DNA from: Phoma sp. XZ068
Taxonomy: Eukaryota; Ascomycota; Dothideomycetes; Pleosporales; Didymellaceae
Direction: 5' to 3'
Length of the DNA stretch: 64,000 bases
NCBI GenBank assembly: GCA_004835665.1
Contig: RBKR01000026.1
Coordinates: 948,867 to 1,012,866, forward strand
The number at the start of each line of letters is the position of its first letter. Position 1 is the stretch's first letter. The notes under the pieces are model-generated. The model was given only the letters and a program-made list of their open reading frames with translations. It searched no databases and was not told the origin of the DNA. Below, one piece after another: positions 21,763 to 33,786 of this stretch. A program made the position numbers and the translations under genes.

Positions 21763-23675
21763 CTAATCACTGGTCCCTGGGACCATTATCCCTAGCAATG
21801 GTGCATGCTGCGCAGTGCCCAGCGTGTCTCTCTCGCCCACGCTGCCCTGCTCCCAGGGTCTCTTGATAGTGCATTTCCATGCGAGCGCAGGGTCGAAGTA
21901 CATATTCACTAGCACATCATCGCCCTTGACGCTGTACAGCTTCTTGATGACCTCTACAGTCAAGACGTCAGCCTTCCTAACGTGTTCGTAGACTGCTGCG
22001 TCATCGAACATGATGTCAAATGTGAGTTCAAATGGGCCCGAGTTCTTAGACCGGATGACGCGGGCAAGATTCCGCATCGAAGTCGTCGATGTAATGACAG
22101 GAGAGCTGGTCTTGGACGGGGGCTCTTCTAGCAGAGGCGGAAGGATAAAGTCGGCGGGCTCGTAAAATTGAGTTCCGAAGTTGGGATTCGGCTTGAATGG
22201 TGTTGCGCTCGGGACGTTGTGGTATGTGATAGGGAAGAGGTCTGGGTCAGCTGGGTCATCGATATTCATCAGGTGATAGATGTTGAAGCGGAAGACCGGT
22301 CCAGCACTCTGCTCGTGGGGGCTCAAGGGACTCGCGAAATTGCCTGCCGTAGCAAGGATGCCAGGGTAGAACAAGTGAAGACAAGAGACTCTTGCGCTGT
22401 TGGCAATAGCCATCGCTTTAGCTTCGGTAGGGGCCAGAACCTCACCCAGTATTCCCACTTCGTGTGAGGGCGTTGGAGTTGGCTCTAATGGACCCATAAT
22501 TGCGTCACGCCCGTACACGTGAAAGATGAGCCTGCAATCATTGGACTTGTCGAGTTCTGGAAACAAGCCCTGGGTGTAGGTTCGAACGCTGTCGAGGAAG
22601 TCATCAAGTTGTGCAATGAGAATAGGGTCTCGGAAACCACCGATGAAGATGGCACGGTGACCGAGCAAGGAGACTCCTTCGAGTTTGACCTGGTATTTGG
22701 GAGTTGGTACGAAGCGAGCACCGCTGCATCGGGCAGTCCGTCCGTCTGCTAGTTGTTCATATTTGGCTTGGTCAAGATGTAGAGCGCCACCCGGTCCTGG
22801 GAGTATGTCGGGCCTAGTTTTCTCATATAGAGAGTGTGCAGCGACGGAAAGCGGTGTGCATTTCTCGATAGGGTTCAATGGGGTGAGATCAAAGGACTCC
22901 TTGCGCATGGTAGCAATCATGGATCGGCCCTTGGGGACAGCGCATTGGCCGCCGCATTCCATAATCTTTCCCATCTGAAAAGCTACTGCTTCATCGACGC
23001 CCATGTTGATGCAGAATGCAGCGAAGGGAGACGGATCATATGCGCGGCCAGCGATGATGATATCGGGATCTTGGTCGCGCAAAGCACGAAGGAACGGCTC
23101 AATGCCCATCTGAGCCACCACATCCACAGCCAGGTCGACTTCGTCGGATGTCAGCTCCGGCGCCGGGCCGCAAGGGCTTATGTCATCGCTGCTGATCTTA
23201 GACTTGATCAGATCTGTAGCGACACCTGAGTTGATGGTAGCTATTTTGAATTGGAAATTGTTCTCCTTGATAATGGCTACGATGATGTCGTAGATTTCCT
23301 TGACATGTTTGTTACTGCCGTCTCCGCCTGCGCTGCCGATGAGAAGCTTGCATCCATAATGCGCACAAGCCGCGATGTAAGGCGTCAAATCGCGGATGTA
23401 CGACTCGTCGGCAACAGTCTTGCGACCCATGCCAAGTTTGAAGGGACCTCCGTCGGTGCTACCGGAGTCGATGATAATAGCATCCGGGCGATAATCATGA
23501 ATGCCATGCCAGAAGTGATGAGGCTTGTAGCCATACCTGTCTGAATTAGATGTGCAGGCTAAACGGGAGTGGAGTGTTCATACCCTAGCATGGCATTGGC
23601 TGTGAGAATGCGCACCTCGCCAGGTTCTCTGGCAAAGCGCTCTGCCTTTTCGTCGATGCTTTGAGCATGTGGCAT
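21763..23675 (-). CDS. AtuA/DUF1446-family protein
   Basis: Exon 1 is 23675-23584 and exon 2 is 23536-21763. The 47-nt intron has GTATGA..ACAG, and the joined 1866 nt encode 621 aa. The N-terminal domain carries the family signature (ILTANAMLGYG at the splice, DSGSTDGGPFKLG, LLIGSAGGDGS, PGPGGALH). The last about 110 residues correspond to the AtuA C-terminal domain. In Pseudomonas, AtuA belongs to the acyclic-terpene (citronellol/geraniol) pathway, but its reaction is not settled and fungal members are uncharacterised. It shares a 251-bp divergent promoter with a Zn2Cys6 regulator, suggesting that protein controls it. No disruption is seen. Confidence 0.88.
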
Positions 23676-23926
23676 GATGGCTAAGTAAAAATGTATAACG
23701 AGCCTTGTAGTAGAAACACGGTCGGTCGGCCTGCAGAGAAAAGTAGCTGCATATCGCAGCGTCGTGTTTATATGCTTGCTTTGGTAGTAGGCGCTTAGGC
23801 CAGAACCGGCAGTACCTAGGGGCGGCTGTCCCCATCCGACGCTCGGGCGGCCGATCTCCGCCGCCTCTCGGGCTCAACCCGACCTTCAGTAAAACCATGC
23901 TTCCAATCCTCTTCCTCATACACGAA
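23676..23926. promoter_or_regulatory. divergent promoter with CGG-N7-CCG and TCGGTCGG
   Basis: This is the shared control region of the AtuA-like gene and the adjacent Zn2Cys6 regulator. It holds a CGG-N7-CCG palindrome at 23848-23860, the half-site layout bound by Zn2Cys6 dimers, and a TCGGTCGG motif at 23722-23729. Both motifs recur in the cyclase/MFS promoter (29703-30237). Confidence 0.5.
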
Positions 23927-26321
23927 ATGGAGACCGGGGAGTTGCCGCACCCCTTGATGCCCGTCGCTTGCGAGCCGTGCAGGAAACGTAAACGAAGAGT
24001 AGGTGGAGCCGTTACCCCGGTGGAAGTCGTTTCCCCGCGCTGTTCGGCTGACATATCTGCAGTGCGACAAGCGGAAGCCCGTATGCGGCAATTGTGAGAA
24101 GCGCGCTGTCGTGTGTCGCCTCCCAGCGGTTGAACGCGGAAACAATATCACAACTTCGAATTCGAAATCTTCACGCATGCCAAAGGCGTATATCGAGCTT
24201 CTTGAAGCACAGGTCGCTTCTTTGAAAGAGACCGTAGCGAGCAAGAGAGCAAAGCTCGAGCAGCTCCGGGCACGTGCCACGCCCACGAGTGCGAGCCGGA
24301 GACAGAATCGTGAACATGCCGCTCGAATCACCCGTGTCAATGGTGAAGAGCATGCGATGATTTTCATAAGGACGATTCTAGCGGCGCTGCGAGGCGAGGC
24401 CAAGAAAAGTCTCTTTGCTGCTGATGATGAGGAGCATGGAGAAGGCTGCCGCAATGTTTCGACATTCCAGGAAAGGACACCGAAGGTCAACCCTCCCATC
24501 GACTTGGAACTAGGACTGAGTTTGATGCGCACATATCTTAGGCGAGGGCACCCTCGGCATCCTTTTCTGCCCTACGATGCTATCGTCGCAGTATGCGAGA
24601 AAGTTCTGCGCATTGGCGTGTGGCAAGGTCCTGTTTCCGAAAGTGACATCTTCCGAGCGTACTCCATTTTCGCTATCGGTGCTGCTTATCAAAACCAGGA
24701 GTCGAAGGCACATTCAGTTCTGCCTACCGGTGGCATCGTTGATCCCAATGCACTTTTCGCCATTGCCATAGGTCAAGGGGCCAAGATCAATCTTATCACC
24801 GGTCTGGAAGGTGTCCAAAACTTACTTTTGATTGCTCGATTCGGCTTCTTCTACCTGACTGGAGTCAGTCTTTGGGAGTTATCACATCTTTGCATCCATG
24901 TATGCACCAACAGCGGATTACATCGACCTTCCAAGGAACCCATAGATGCACTGGAGGAGCAGATGCAGCGTCGGGCATTCTGGCAATGTTACAATCTGAA
25001 TAGACATTGCGCCATTACGCTTGGGTTACCGTTCGGTATTGCTGATGCAGATATCACTGTACTACCGATCAAGGACATTGAGGATGCACAGCTCACTGGA
25101 GCGAGTGAACCGCTGGACAGTATCGTGCCATACCCTCCTGGTTCTCGGACAAGTCTAAGCTTAATGATCTGGCAGGTCCGACTGCGGCAGATCAGTTCGA
25201 GAATGCGTGCAGAGATCACGACGGCGAAGCCATCTAGTAAAGATAATAGCAATGTATTTCGGGAGTACGAACGCACGGCTTCTTTGTGGGACATTCACGT
25301 TCGTTACACTGAAGAGCTGTTCGGATGGAAATCGACCTTTCCAGTTGTTCTCGAGATCACGAGTGCGTCTGACTGGTACCTAAGTCCAGATTGGAGAGAC
25401 TTGCATTTTTATCAGGAGAAGTTGTTACTGGTCCGTTACTCAATCGAACACTCCTCGTCTGAAGCGGGAAGTAGGCATGACCCGCTTGATTTCATGGAAG
25501 AGCTTTATGATTCTGCGAGTAACGTTGTAAGGCTTTACTCGCTGCTCCTCCAGAACGGTAGCATTGAGCCAACGGCCGGCCGCCTATATAGAGTGCTGAC
25601 GGCAGGATTATCGGCACTCTACACAGTCGTCATGGAGCTGAGGTGTGCAAACCAAGCATCTGAGCAGGCACCGCACCGAGACTGGCTTGAAAGTAGAGTA
25701 ACCGTCCTCAAAATGTGTCGGGATACTATGGAAAGTATGTCAACGCAATTTCTGACCGGAGAAGCGACTTCAAGACATGTCACATATTTTGATCTGCTTT
25801 GCCGCGAGATTCTGAGGAGCTTTGCCGACACGTGTTCGGAACAGAGGCATAGCCAAGTCTTATTTTCGATGGATACTTCCGGTGGTGTATTGGAGTGCCA
25901 CAATCCCTTAACACAATCTCGCAATGAAGCGGGATCTGGGCCGGGTGCAACCTTTGCGGACAACCACACCCCGATAACCACGTCTACAGCAGCGTATTCT
26001 GGGGATAGAGCAAACGACTCTATCGGACAGGACCCATTCGAACCTGAGGACATAACTTCACTGTATGCCTGGCTTAGTAATCCAGATCTCATGTCAGATG
26101 CGGCAGGGCTGATGTGTGCGGTTGTCCAAGAACATTTGCAACCTTGCTATTGCGGTCTGACGTCAGCGCCACATCCTCCGGGACCTTCAACGTATCCGAA
26201 CCAGGTTCTTACAGGTAGCGGCTACGAGTTCGGAACTCTGTGGACAGGCAAACCAGATACAGTGAACGGCTTTCTGATGAGTGACTGGGGAGATATATTG
26301 GAAAGACCTAGTCTACAGTAA
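23927..26321 (+). CDS. Zn(II)2Cys6 transcription factor
   Basis: Exon 1 (23927-23998) holds the first two cluster cysteines. A 64-nt intron (23999-24062, GTAGGT..CTGCAG) splits the zinc cluster, and exon 2 is 24063-26321. The product is 776 aa. The cluster is C15-x2-C18-x6-C25-x6-C32-x2-C35-x6-C42, complete only after splicing. A coiled-coil dimerisation segment follows (IELLEAQVASLKETVASKRA), then the helical fungal_trans domain (from about residue 165, HPRHPFLPYDAI). An upstream in-frame ATG at 23897 would add 10 residues; 23927 is preferred for its GAAATGG context. It diverges from the AtuA-like gene and meets a second regulator tail to tail with only 31 bp between stops. It is probably the local regulator of the cluster. 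Confidence 0.9.
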
Positions 26322-26352
26322 CCTCTGAGCCCTTCAGATTGGTCATACATGT

Positions 26353-28206
26353 TCAACTATTAAAGACCAGAGTCCTGAGCATTTTGACATCGTCGCTCAA
26401 GAAATGTAGCCCATTCAGGATTTTGGAAAGGTGCATGGAGAGAGTTGTATCTGCGCTCGCCCCTATATTGACATGTGCAAAATGATTGATCCGCCGCGCA
26501 GCATTCTGGTCTCGAGACGATGACAGTAATGAAATGAGATCTTCGGAGATGAAACTACCGGATGGAGCCATTGACAATTCAATCAAAACACGACTGTGCT
26601 TCGTAAAACCATCGAAGGAGAATGCAATCCGTGTGAGAGTCTCGATACTGCTCGTAATCGCCGTGTTGACATGTTGTTGCAACTCTCCCGATTGCAGGTG
26701 AGATCTTTGAAGACAAGCCATGGCACCAATGCACAAGATGGCAGCTCGGAGCACGTAGGTACTGGCAGTCCACGGCTGTGGCGTGGTCGATTCAATCCTG
26801 TTGATCAAGCAAATGGATGTCACCAGGACAAGCTGGGCTACTGGAATAGACCATGGCGCAGAGTCCCTGTTGCAGAGATCAAGTATTGCGATTAAGTATA
26901 ATTGGTCGATATGTTCTCGAACCAGCGAGCTATGCGACAAACTTCCAGTGTTTCGTGCTTTCCAAGCGTGGAGAGTGCGCAAGCAATATAACATAGGATA
27001 ATGTTCGCTGCAAAGGTACAGCTGGAGCCATTGGAGCTCGCTCGAAGGCGCCATCGCATCGATTCCCGAGCTTCCGGGGGGTGGCACATCAGCAAAAGAT
27101 AGTAATGGCGGTTGATCCAATGCTTCTGCGCAATGTTGGCCAAGTGCGAAACAGGTCCAGAATATGGCTCTCTGATCTGGTGCCATCTTTTCGCGCACCA
27201 CGCGTGCGTCGTGATAGCCTTGCGAAAGGCTGGTCCGCAGAGCAGCACCAATATAATGCCATGAAGAGCCTGATGACGGCCTGTACATACTGTAGATAGC
27301 CATCATGAGAAACACCCGAACCTCTTCGACTGGTGTGCAGTGTTCGAGAAGTTTTGAAACATCGCTCAAAGCGAGAAAGCTGATTTGCGCCTCGAACTGA
27401 CCCGCAAATGCTACATCGCGACTCTCAAAGACTAGGGCAGTGGCGCACATCATTAACAGTGAGAATCGTGACCATGTGCCGGGTTCCGCATCGACTTCGA
27501 ACTGTATCGCGTCCATGAACGGATATATGTCGAGAACCTGGAGCCGAAAGCGGGAGATAAGAGTAGCGGCGTGCTCAATGAGAAAATCAGATACAGTGTT
27601 GGACATGCTCTCGGGATCAGCTGGAAGGAGCCGTGCACCTGTACCAACTTGTTTTGCAGATATTGGGTACGGATTCCGGCCATCGATCCCAAGAATTTGA
27701 GAAAGAAACAGATTGGAGTTGAAAAATCTCCCCCGGCCACGGTCGTTCATCTTGCTGAACGAGACCAAAGACTCCGCTGTTGCCGCTGCCACACCGGGTT
27801 CTGGACTAGCATCGTCTACTAGGAGACCTTGCTGAGTTGACCTGCGGGCGGAGCCCACAAGAAGTGTCTCGTCGACTGTATCGCCACGACTAGCGCTGCC
27901 CTCGATTTCCTCTATAGATCGATTCAACCCCTCAAGCTCGGATTGCAGGCTTCGCGCCGATTGCTCCAGCTCGGTTACATACTCTCGATCGCAGACGCGG
28001 TTGCTGAATGTAGTGGCCAGAACACATGCAACGCCTGCTCTTGCGCATGCACTGCATTTTGGCATCCTGACGTCGCACCTGACCTTCTTATCTCGACATC
28101 TTCTGCACGCGGCTTTCAAGCCTGTGCCGATCATCCTTGCACGTGCACGAGGCGCGCGCGTGGTATCCGACTCTGGAGTACCGGAACCGCGCTGTGGTGG
28201 CGGCAT
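26353..28206 (-). CDS. Zn(II)2Cys6 transcription factor
   Basis: An intronless 617-aa gene. The binuclear cluster is C34-x2-C37-x6-C44-x6-C51-x2-C54-x6-C61, preceded by an Arg-rich stretch (RAPRARAR). A coiled coil (about residues 75-105, ELEQSARSLQSELEGLNRSI) and the helical regulatory region follow, with SSWHYIGAALRTSLSQGYHD in the usual place of the fungal_trans core. It converges on the neighbouring regulator and is followed upstream by a 338-bp gap (28207-28544) before the cyclase stop codon. Two different Zn2Cys6 proteins in one small cluster suggests one pathway-specific and one accessory regulator. The ligand is unknown. Confidence 0.9.
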   Translation of the reverse strand: MPPPQRGSGTPESDTTRAPRARARMIGTGLKAACRRCRDKKVRCDVRMPKCSACARAGVACVLATTFSNRVCDREYVTELEQSARSLQSELEGLNRSIEEIEGSASRGDTVDETLLVGSARRSTQQGLLVDDASPEPGVAAATAESLVSFSKMNDRGRGRFFNSNLFLSQILGIDGRNPYPISAKQVGTGARLLPADPESMSNTVSDFLIEHAATLISRFRLQVLDIYPFMDAIQFEVDAEPGTWSRFSLLMMCATALVFESRDVAFAGQFEAQISFLALSDVSKLLEHCTPVEEVRVFLMMAIYSMYRPSSGSSWHYIGAALRTSLSQGYHDARVVREKMAPDQRAIFWTCFALGQHCAEALDQPPLLSFADVPPPGSSGIDAMAPSSELQWLQLYLCSEHYPMLYCLRTLHAWKARNTGSLSHSSLVREHIDQLYLIAILDLCNRDSAPWSIPVAQLVLVTSICLINRIESTTPQPWTASTYVLRAAILCIGAMACLQRSHLQSGELQQHVNTAITSSIETLTRIAFSFDGFTKHSRVLIELSMAPSGSFISEDLISLLSSSRDQNAARRINHFAHVNIGASADTTLSMHLSKILNGLHFLSDDVKMLRTLVFNS

Positions 28207-28544
28207 GGATTGCTCGCGATATGAACTAGAATTAGCAGTACTGATGATTCTTAAGCAAGTGATAGGCGTTGATGGAAGGGAACAATGAAAGCAACTACGG
28301 AGGGTTCTTGAATCGGAGGCACATGTTAGTGTTTAACGCTAGACCGCATCCAGGCGGACCCCCAGTTTGAGGAAAATGAATACCGTACCTCGCCACATAA
28401 CCTTGGAAGTGCTTATTGTGGGCACCTATACTTCTTCAGACAGCCTTGTAAGAGGGTCAAGGTATCAGTGCATCTGATTGAGGTAGAGAGCTTCCGACTA
28501 CGTGTTTGTCCTGCTGCATTGCCACATCTGATTTGACTCTAAAG

Positions 28545-29702
28545 CTAGAAGATGGCCATAACATTCGGCGGGCTGGCAACGCCTGCAGGAAGGTTCAATG
28601 GCTGACTGGCGAGGAAAAAAGTGTACCGGCCCTGTTCCTTGCATCGCTTTGCAAGTTTCTCCAGGTCAAACGACTCTCCGATGGGCATAGCCCACCCAGA
28701 CAAAAAGATTTCGTGCAACTTGGTACCATCACCTGCTCCACCCAAGGGCATGGATTCGTAGGCTACAGTATCTCCTCCAACAGCAGAGAAACCGTTGTCC
28801 CAGTGCCATCTCGCTGCGTCTACCGTAGCCTTCACGCCGATGTGGGTACGATTCTCGCCCTCTCTCGCGCAGAGTGCAAGCCTTTCAGTTTCGTTGAGCG
28901 CGGCATACTGGAGGGTCCAGCCACTGCGCACGAGTAGCACATCACCTGCTCGAAATTCAATGGATTGCAAATCTGCCATCTCTTGAAGGACCTGGTGGGA
29001 AATAGTGTGACTGGTGAATGCGTCGTAGCTGATGCTGTGAGCTTCAGCATATTCGACGTAATCTAGTAGTATACCACGTGTTGCAATCGGATGGTTGGCG
29101 ATATCTGAGAAACGATCAGCTGAGCTACCCGGACTGTAAGCGCAAATGCTCACTCTGGATCCCGATCTTGTTGTTCTTCCCTGGTCCACTGATGTCGTCC
29201 TGCGTAATATTGTTGTAGAACCGCAAACCGTCTTGGTATGGATAGTGCCTCGGCCCGTCCCAATGCGAGGATGCTTGGGTATTCATGGTGAACTTTGCTA
29301 TATCAGTAACATTCGACTTTGCCCATCTACGCGCACGTACCTCGTCGTCATTGGAGCTCGTTTTCTTGATGATAGTGTGATTCAACGGCTTTCGTACGGG
29401 GTTCATAGGTTTGAGAGGCACATCAAGCGGTAAACTTCCATTCGTTAGACAAATAAGACAAGGGCATTGCAACAACCAGCATACTTGAGCGAAATCGCTT
29501 CTCCTGTGCGAATCTCCGATGCAGCTATCTTCGTTACCTCTGGAGTGATCAAATTAATACGCCCGAGCTCGTCATCTTTGCCAAAGAGGCCCCAGGCTGA
29601 ATATGGTGGATCGCCCTCATTAAGTGGGAGATGGTCAAACGGAACCTGTGAAGCATTGCGACTAAACGTAGGCGTCAACGTTACTGATGCGGCGGTAGCC
29701 AT
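28545..29702 (-). CDS. cyclase-family (PF04199) metal-dependent hydrolase
   Basis: Four exons: 29702-29485, 29434-29341, 29292-29154 and 29104-28545. Introns of 50, 48 and 49 nt have GT..AG ends, and the 1011 nt total gives 336 aa. The order of family blocks is right: AWGLFGKDDELGRINLITPE near the N-terminus, SSHWDGPRHYPYQDG (metal-binding region), TRGILLDYVEYA, DVLLVRSGW, and the C-terminal FFLASQPLNLPAGVASPPN typical of fungal members. The family includes kynurenine formamidase and other amide or ester hydrolases; the substrate here is unknown. The ATG at 29702 starts the model; one codon upstream is TTG, not ATG. It is divergent from the MFS gene over a promoter with two CGG-N7-CCG sites. 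Confidence 0.9.
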
Positions 29703-30237
29703 CAACGAAAAATTGGCTTAAGACAAAGAGCTTGGAAATCATCATAGTGTCGCGATGAATACGAGTGGTTTAAAGTTGTTGAAACATTTTGTTTAGCTAC
29801 GAAAAGCGATGGCAAATAAGTTTCAAGCCTGTGGATCGGCGCCCTTGGCGTTGTGGGATTGTGTGGAGGCCAATGCGCCGTCACCGGAGGCGGACATTAG
29901 CCGACGAGAGGCGGGCGCTCGCCGAAATATTAGCTGGGTAACGCATTGCCCAAAAAACGGCACTAATTACTGGATGAGTTGGTAAATCCTAGAGCGCGTG
30001 CCATCCTACATCATACCCCGCATTTCCCTACCGACCTAAGGCCTGAATCTACCTAGGTAGCATCGGCCCCAGATTTTGCATCCCCGGATCAACTGAGAGG
30101 CGGGTTTAAGCCGAGAAGGTAAAATCTGTTGTTCACCATACCGGTCGGAGATATAAAACACGACTTCATGTCGGTCGGTTCACTTCAATTATATTCGCTA
30201 AGTGTTCTTCCATCTAACCTGCCTGACTGCTCCAATC
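29703..30237. promoter_or_regulatory. divergent promoter with two CGG-N7-CCG sites
   Basis: The control region between the cyclase and MFS genes. Two CGG-N7-CCG palindromes stand 8 bp apart at 29891-29903 and 29912-29924. CCGGTCGG at 30141-30148 and TCGGTCGG at 30171-30178 flank a TATAAAA at 30152-30158, about 80 bp upstream of the MFS ATG. The same two motif types occur in the AtuA/regulator promoter, so co-regulation by a Zn2Cys6 dimer is likely. Confidence 0.55.
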
Positions 30238-31852
30238 ATGGCTGCTCCAGTATCAGCAAAAGTCGTCGAAGAGAAGCCCTCAGTTACCCCGATCGAGTAT
30301 CTGAAAGACGATATGACACCTGGCGGCAACAGCCCTCAAATCGACCTCGAGGTCCAGAAAACGCTTCTTCGGAAGCTTGACTACCGAATGATGCCGGTGT
30401 TCTTCGTTATGTACTTCCTGAACCACTGTATGACTCCCATCCACCCCCCAACACAGTCTTGTGCCACGCACTTGAGACTAATTACGGGACAGGGGATCGC
30501 AATGGACTACCGCAAGCTCGTCTGAACAACATTGAAAAACACCTTGGTCTCAAGGGTACCCAATATAACGTTTGCATTTCGATCCTCTATGTCGGCTACC
30601 TCATCGCGGGCGTCCCCTCGAACATGCTTATCACGCGGGTGCGACCATCTGTCTATTTGGGTGTGTGTATGTGCGGCTGGGCAACAGTATCCGCATGTAC
30701 TGCGCTAGCAGATAACTACATGCATATGTTGGTCCTTCGACTCCTACTGGGCTTCCTCGAGGCTCCGTTCTACCCAGGAGCATTGTATGTGCTCAGCCGA
30801 TTCTACACAAGAACAGAGATATCGACGCGACTGGCTATTCTTTACTGCGGCCAACTGTTCTCAAGTGCATTCTCTGGTCTCTTGACTGCAGGCATCTTTG
30901 CATCGCTCGACGGCCGATACGGACTCCATGGATGGCAATGGTGAGTATGCTTTTCAGTACCTAGCAGAAGCTGTCGCTAATCAGCCCAACAGGTTGTTCA
31001 TCATCGAGGGATGCGCTACGTTTAGCTTCGCAGTTGTCGGCATCTTTCTACTTCCTGATACACCGGGCAAGACTCGATGGATGAGCCCCGCCGAGAACCA
31101 GTGTGCCCTTGACCGCCTCGAGGCAGATAGCATCAACCGATTGGCTTCAGAGACACCACTGCAAGGTTTCGTAAGCGCAATCACTGATTACAAGGTTTGG
31201 CTTTTGATGCTTCTACAAAACCTGCATTTTTCAGGTATGAGCTTCAACCAGTTCTTCCCGACGATTGTCAAAACTCTGTAAGTTATGAACACAAGCAAAC
31301 AACCAACGCGACTTGCCACTGATATCTCTATCTAGAGGATACAACTCCACGATCACGCTCGCATTGACCTCGCCGCCTTTCGTTTTCTCCGCGTTCTTCG
31401 GACTTGCACTTGCAAAATCTTCTGCCCACTTCAACGAGCGTACGTGGCATATCGTCGGAGGCAATGCCCTCGCGGCGGTCGGCTTCATCCTCGCTTCTAC
31501 GACCACAACCCTGGCCCCTCGCTACTTATCTTGCTTCCTTTTAGCTGCAGGCTCTTATTCCACAGGAAGTATCATCCTCGGCTGGGCCTCCACAAACATT
31601 GTTGACTCCCATGAGAAGAAGAGCGTCACACTTGCGCTTGTGAACTTCTCTGCAGTCGGCGCGAATATCTATACCGCATATCTATGGCCTAGCACAGATG
31701 GACCAAGGTACATAATGGGATTAAGTTCGAGCGCGGCATTCTGTGTAGGATGCGCCGCTGTTGCCGTCTTGAACAATCTATGCATGAGAAGAGAGAACAG
31801 CAAGAGATTAAGAGAGTCCCAAGATGAAGCCCCACAGCTTTATGTACTTTAA
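30238..31852 (+). CDS. MFS transporter, ACS (Dal5/Tna1-like) family
   Basis: Four exons: 30238-30427, 30493-30940, 30993-31277 and 31336-31852. Introns of 65, 52 and 58 nt agree in phase, and the total of 1440 nt gives 479 aa. Family blocks are DYRMMPVFFVMYFLNH (TM1), DRNGLPQARLN, GYLIAGVPSNMLITR, RLLLGFLEAPFYPGALY and HGWQWLFIIEG. This is the anion:cation symporter family, which brings small organic anions such as nicotinate, allantoate or other carboxylates across the plasma membrane. About 12 hydrophobic segments can be seen, with a cytosolic loop around residues 215-260. It fits as the uptake step for the cyclase/AtuA-like enzymes. The gene is intact although the AT-rich RIP block begins within a few bases of its stop. 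Confidence 0.92.
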
Positions 31853-32714
31853 AGAAGGTATTGTCTACTACTTATATACTATCTAGATATTATTATAGAG
31901 TAGAGAAAGCAAGTATAGTAATATATAGTTTATTTTAGTAAGCTAAAAAGTTAAAGGCTAAACGTTAGTTCTTAATTAGAGAGAAATATACTAACCTAAT
32001 TACTAGTAGGCCTATATATAGAAATACTAAAACTTATAATAATAAAGTAACATAACTTATAATATTATAGTATAGACTAATAAAGCTTAGTTTTAGCTAT
32101 AATAGGTTAGGCTCTTACTTAAGTACTATAGTATATATATTATTATAAGCTAAGCCTAGTTTAGACAAGACTATATATAAAGGTCTCTCTATATAAATAA
32201 AAGTTATAACTACCTTTACTAAGTAACTTATAATTAAGTAATATATATATTTTATATAAAAAATAAAGTAACTTTTTTTTTTTTTTATAATTCTAGATAA
32301 AAGAGTAGTATAGTAATAAGTATTTACTAATTAGAACCTCTAACTCTCTAAAAAGCTACTATAAGTAAAAAGAGAATATCTATATAGTCTTATTATATAA
32401 CTACTTATTAATAAGTATAATATATATAACTAATTTACTTATTAATAAGTATAGTATAATATACTTATTTATAAGTACTTTCTTATATTTTATTAAATTA
32501 ACTCTAGTTACTTATTTATAAGTACCTTTATTTTTAGTATATAGTATATAAGAATATAGCTTTTATAGTTTATATTTAACTAAATTAATTTACTTTATTA
32601 TTAGAATCTTAACCTAACTATTAAGATAGATAAATTATATTTATACTTTTTATTATTACCTATAGCTATTATAGTATTTTACTAGATAACTATACTCTTT
32701 CTATAATAAGCTAC

Positions 32715-33262
32715 TGTTATAATCTACTTATAACTAGCTAACTAGAATACTAACAGCCTTAGGTGCTAATAGCTCTAATATAATAATTATATAGGGCTTT
32801 TTATATAGTATAGTTATAGTGTAGTTTTATTATAGGTTATATAATAAGCTTACCTCTTAGCAAGTAAGCTAGGTAGACTATATATAAAAGCTTATATAGC
32901 TTATATTAAGCTTAGTAATCTTAGCTTATATAGCTTATAGTAAGCTAGGTAAGCTACTATAATTATTATAGTATATAGTACTTAGGAATATAACCCTTAT
33001 AGTTTATATTTAACCTAATTAATATACTTTATTATTAGAATCTCTACCTATATATTAAGATAGATAGATTAACTATCTATACTCCTTACTATAACCTAAC
33101 TCTTAAGATAGATAGTCTACTCTATACTACTTATTATTATCTATAGTTACTATAGTATTTTACTAAGTATCTATACTCTCTATAATCTACTATATATCTA
33201 TTTATTCTAGAGAACTAACTCTAGAAGTATTTATAAGCTTTGCTTAGGATATAACCTTAATA
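32715..33262 (+). mobile_element. truncated Gypsy LTR (element D)
   Basis: The LTR starts TGTTATAATC and ends CCTTAATA (CA to TA after RIP). Its 3' half matches the other LTRs here, while its 5' half is a different type shared with the inverted LTR at 52,207-52,753. The first about 25 bases of internal sequence follow, then element A begins, so the rest of this copy is lost. Confidence 0.7.
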
Positions 33263-33287
33263 TTTTAAATACTCTAAAATAAGTAAT

Positions 33288-33786
33288 TATTATAATCCTA
33301 GGGAATACTAAATAAAGGTTAATAATTATAGGCTAAGTATAGCATAGTTAAACTATATAGAAGAAAAGTATTATAAGTAAGCATAAATAACAAGTATTAT
33401 TAGTTACTACTTAGGTAATAATATAAAGTTATATATTATAATTAGTCTTAGCGTAATTAGTATAATTAGTAATTAGTATAATTAATAATTAGTATAATTA
33501 GTAGCTATTATAATACTAAGCACTATATATATCTTCTTAGTATATAGTAATTAGGAATACTACCCTTATAGCATTATATTTAACTTTATTAATTAACTTT
33601 ATTATTAGAACTTAACCCTAACTCTTAAGCTAGATAGATTAACTATCTATACTACTTATTATTAACTCTATAGTTATTATAGTGTTTTACTAGGTATTTA
33701 TACTAACTCCCTTCTATACTAGCACTTATTCTAGAGAACTAACCTTAGAAGTATTTATAAGCTTTACTTAGTTTATAACCTTAATA
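33288..33786 (+). repeat. 5' LTR of element A
   Basis: 499 bp, beginning TATTATAATCCTAG (TG to TA by RIP) and ending ACCTTAATA. The first half resembles the LTR of element B; the second half groups with the 3' LTR of A. Confidence 0.75.
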
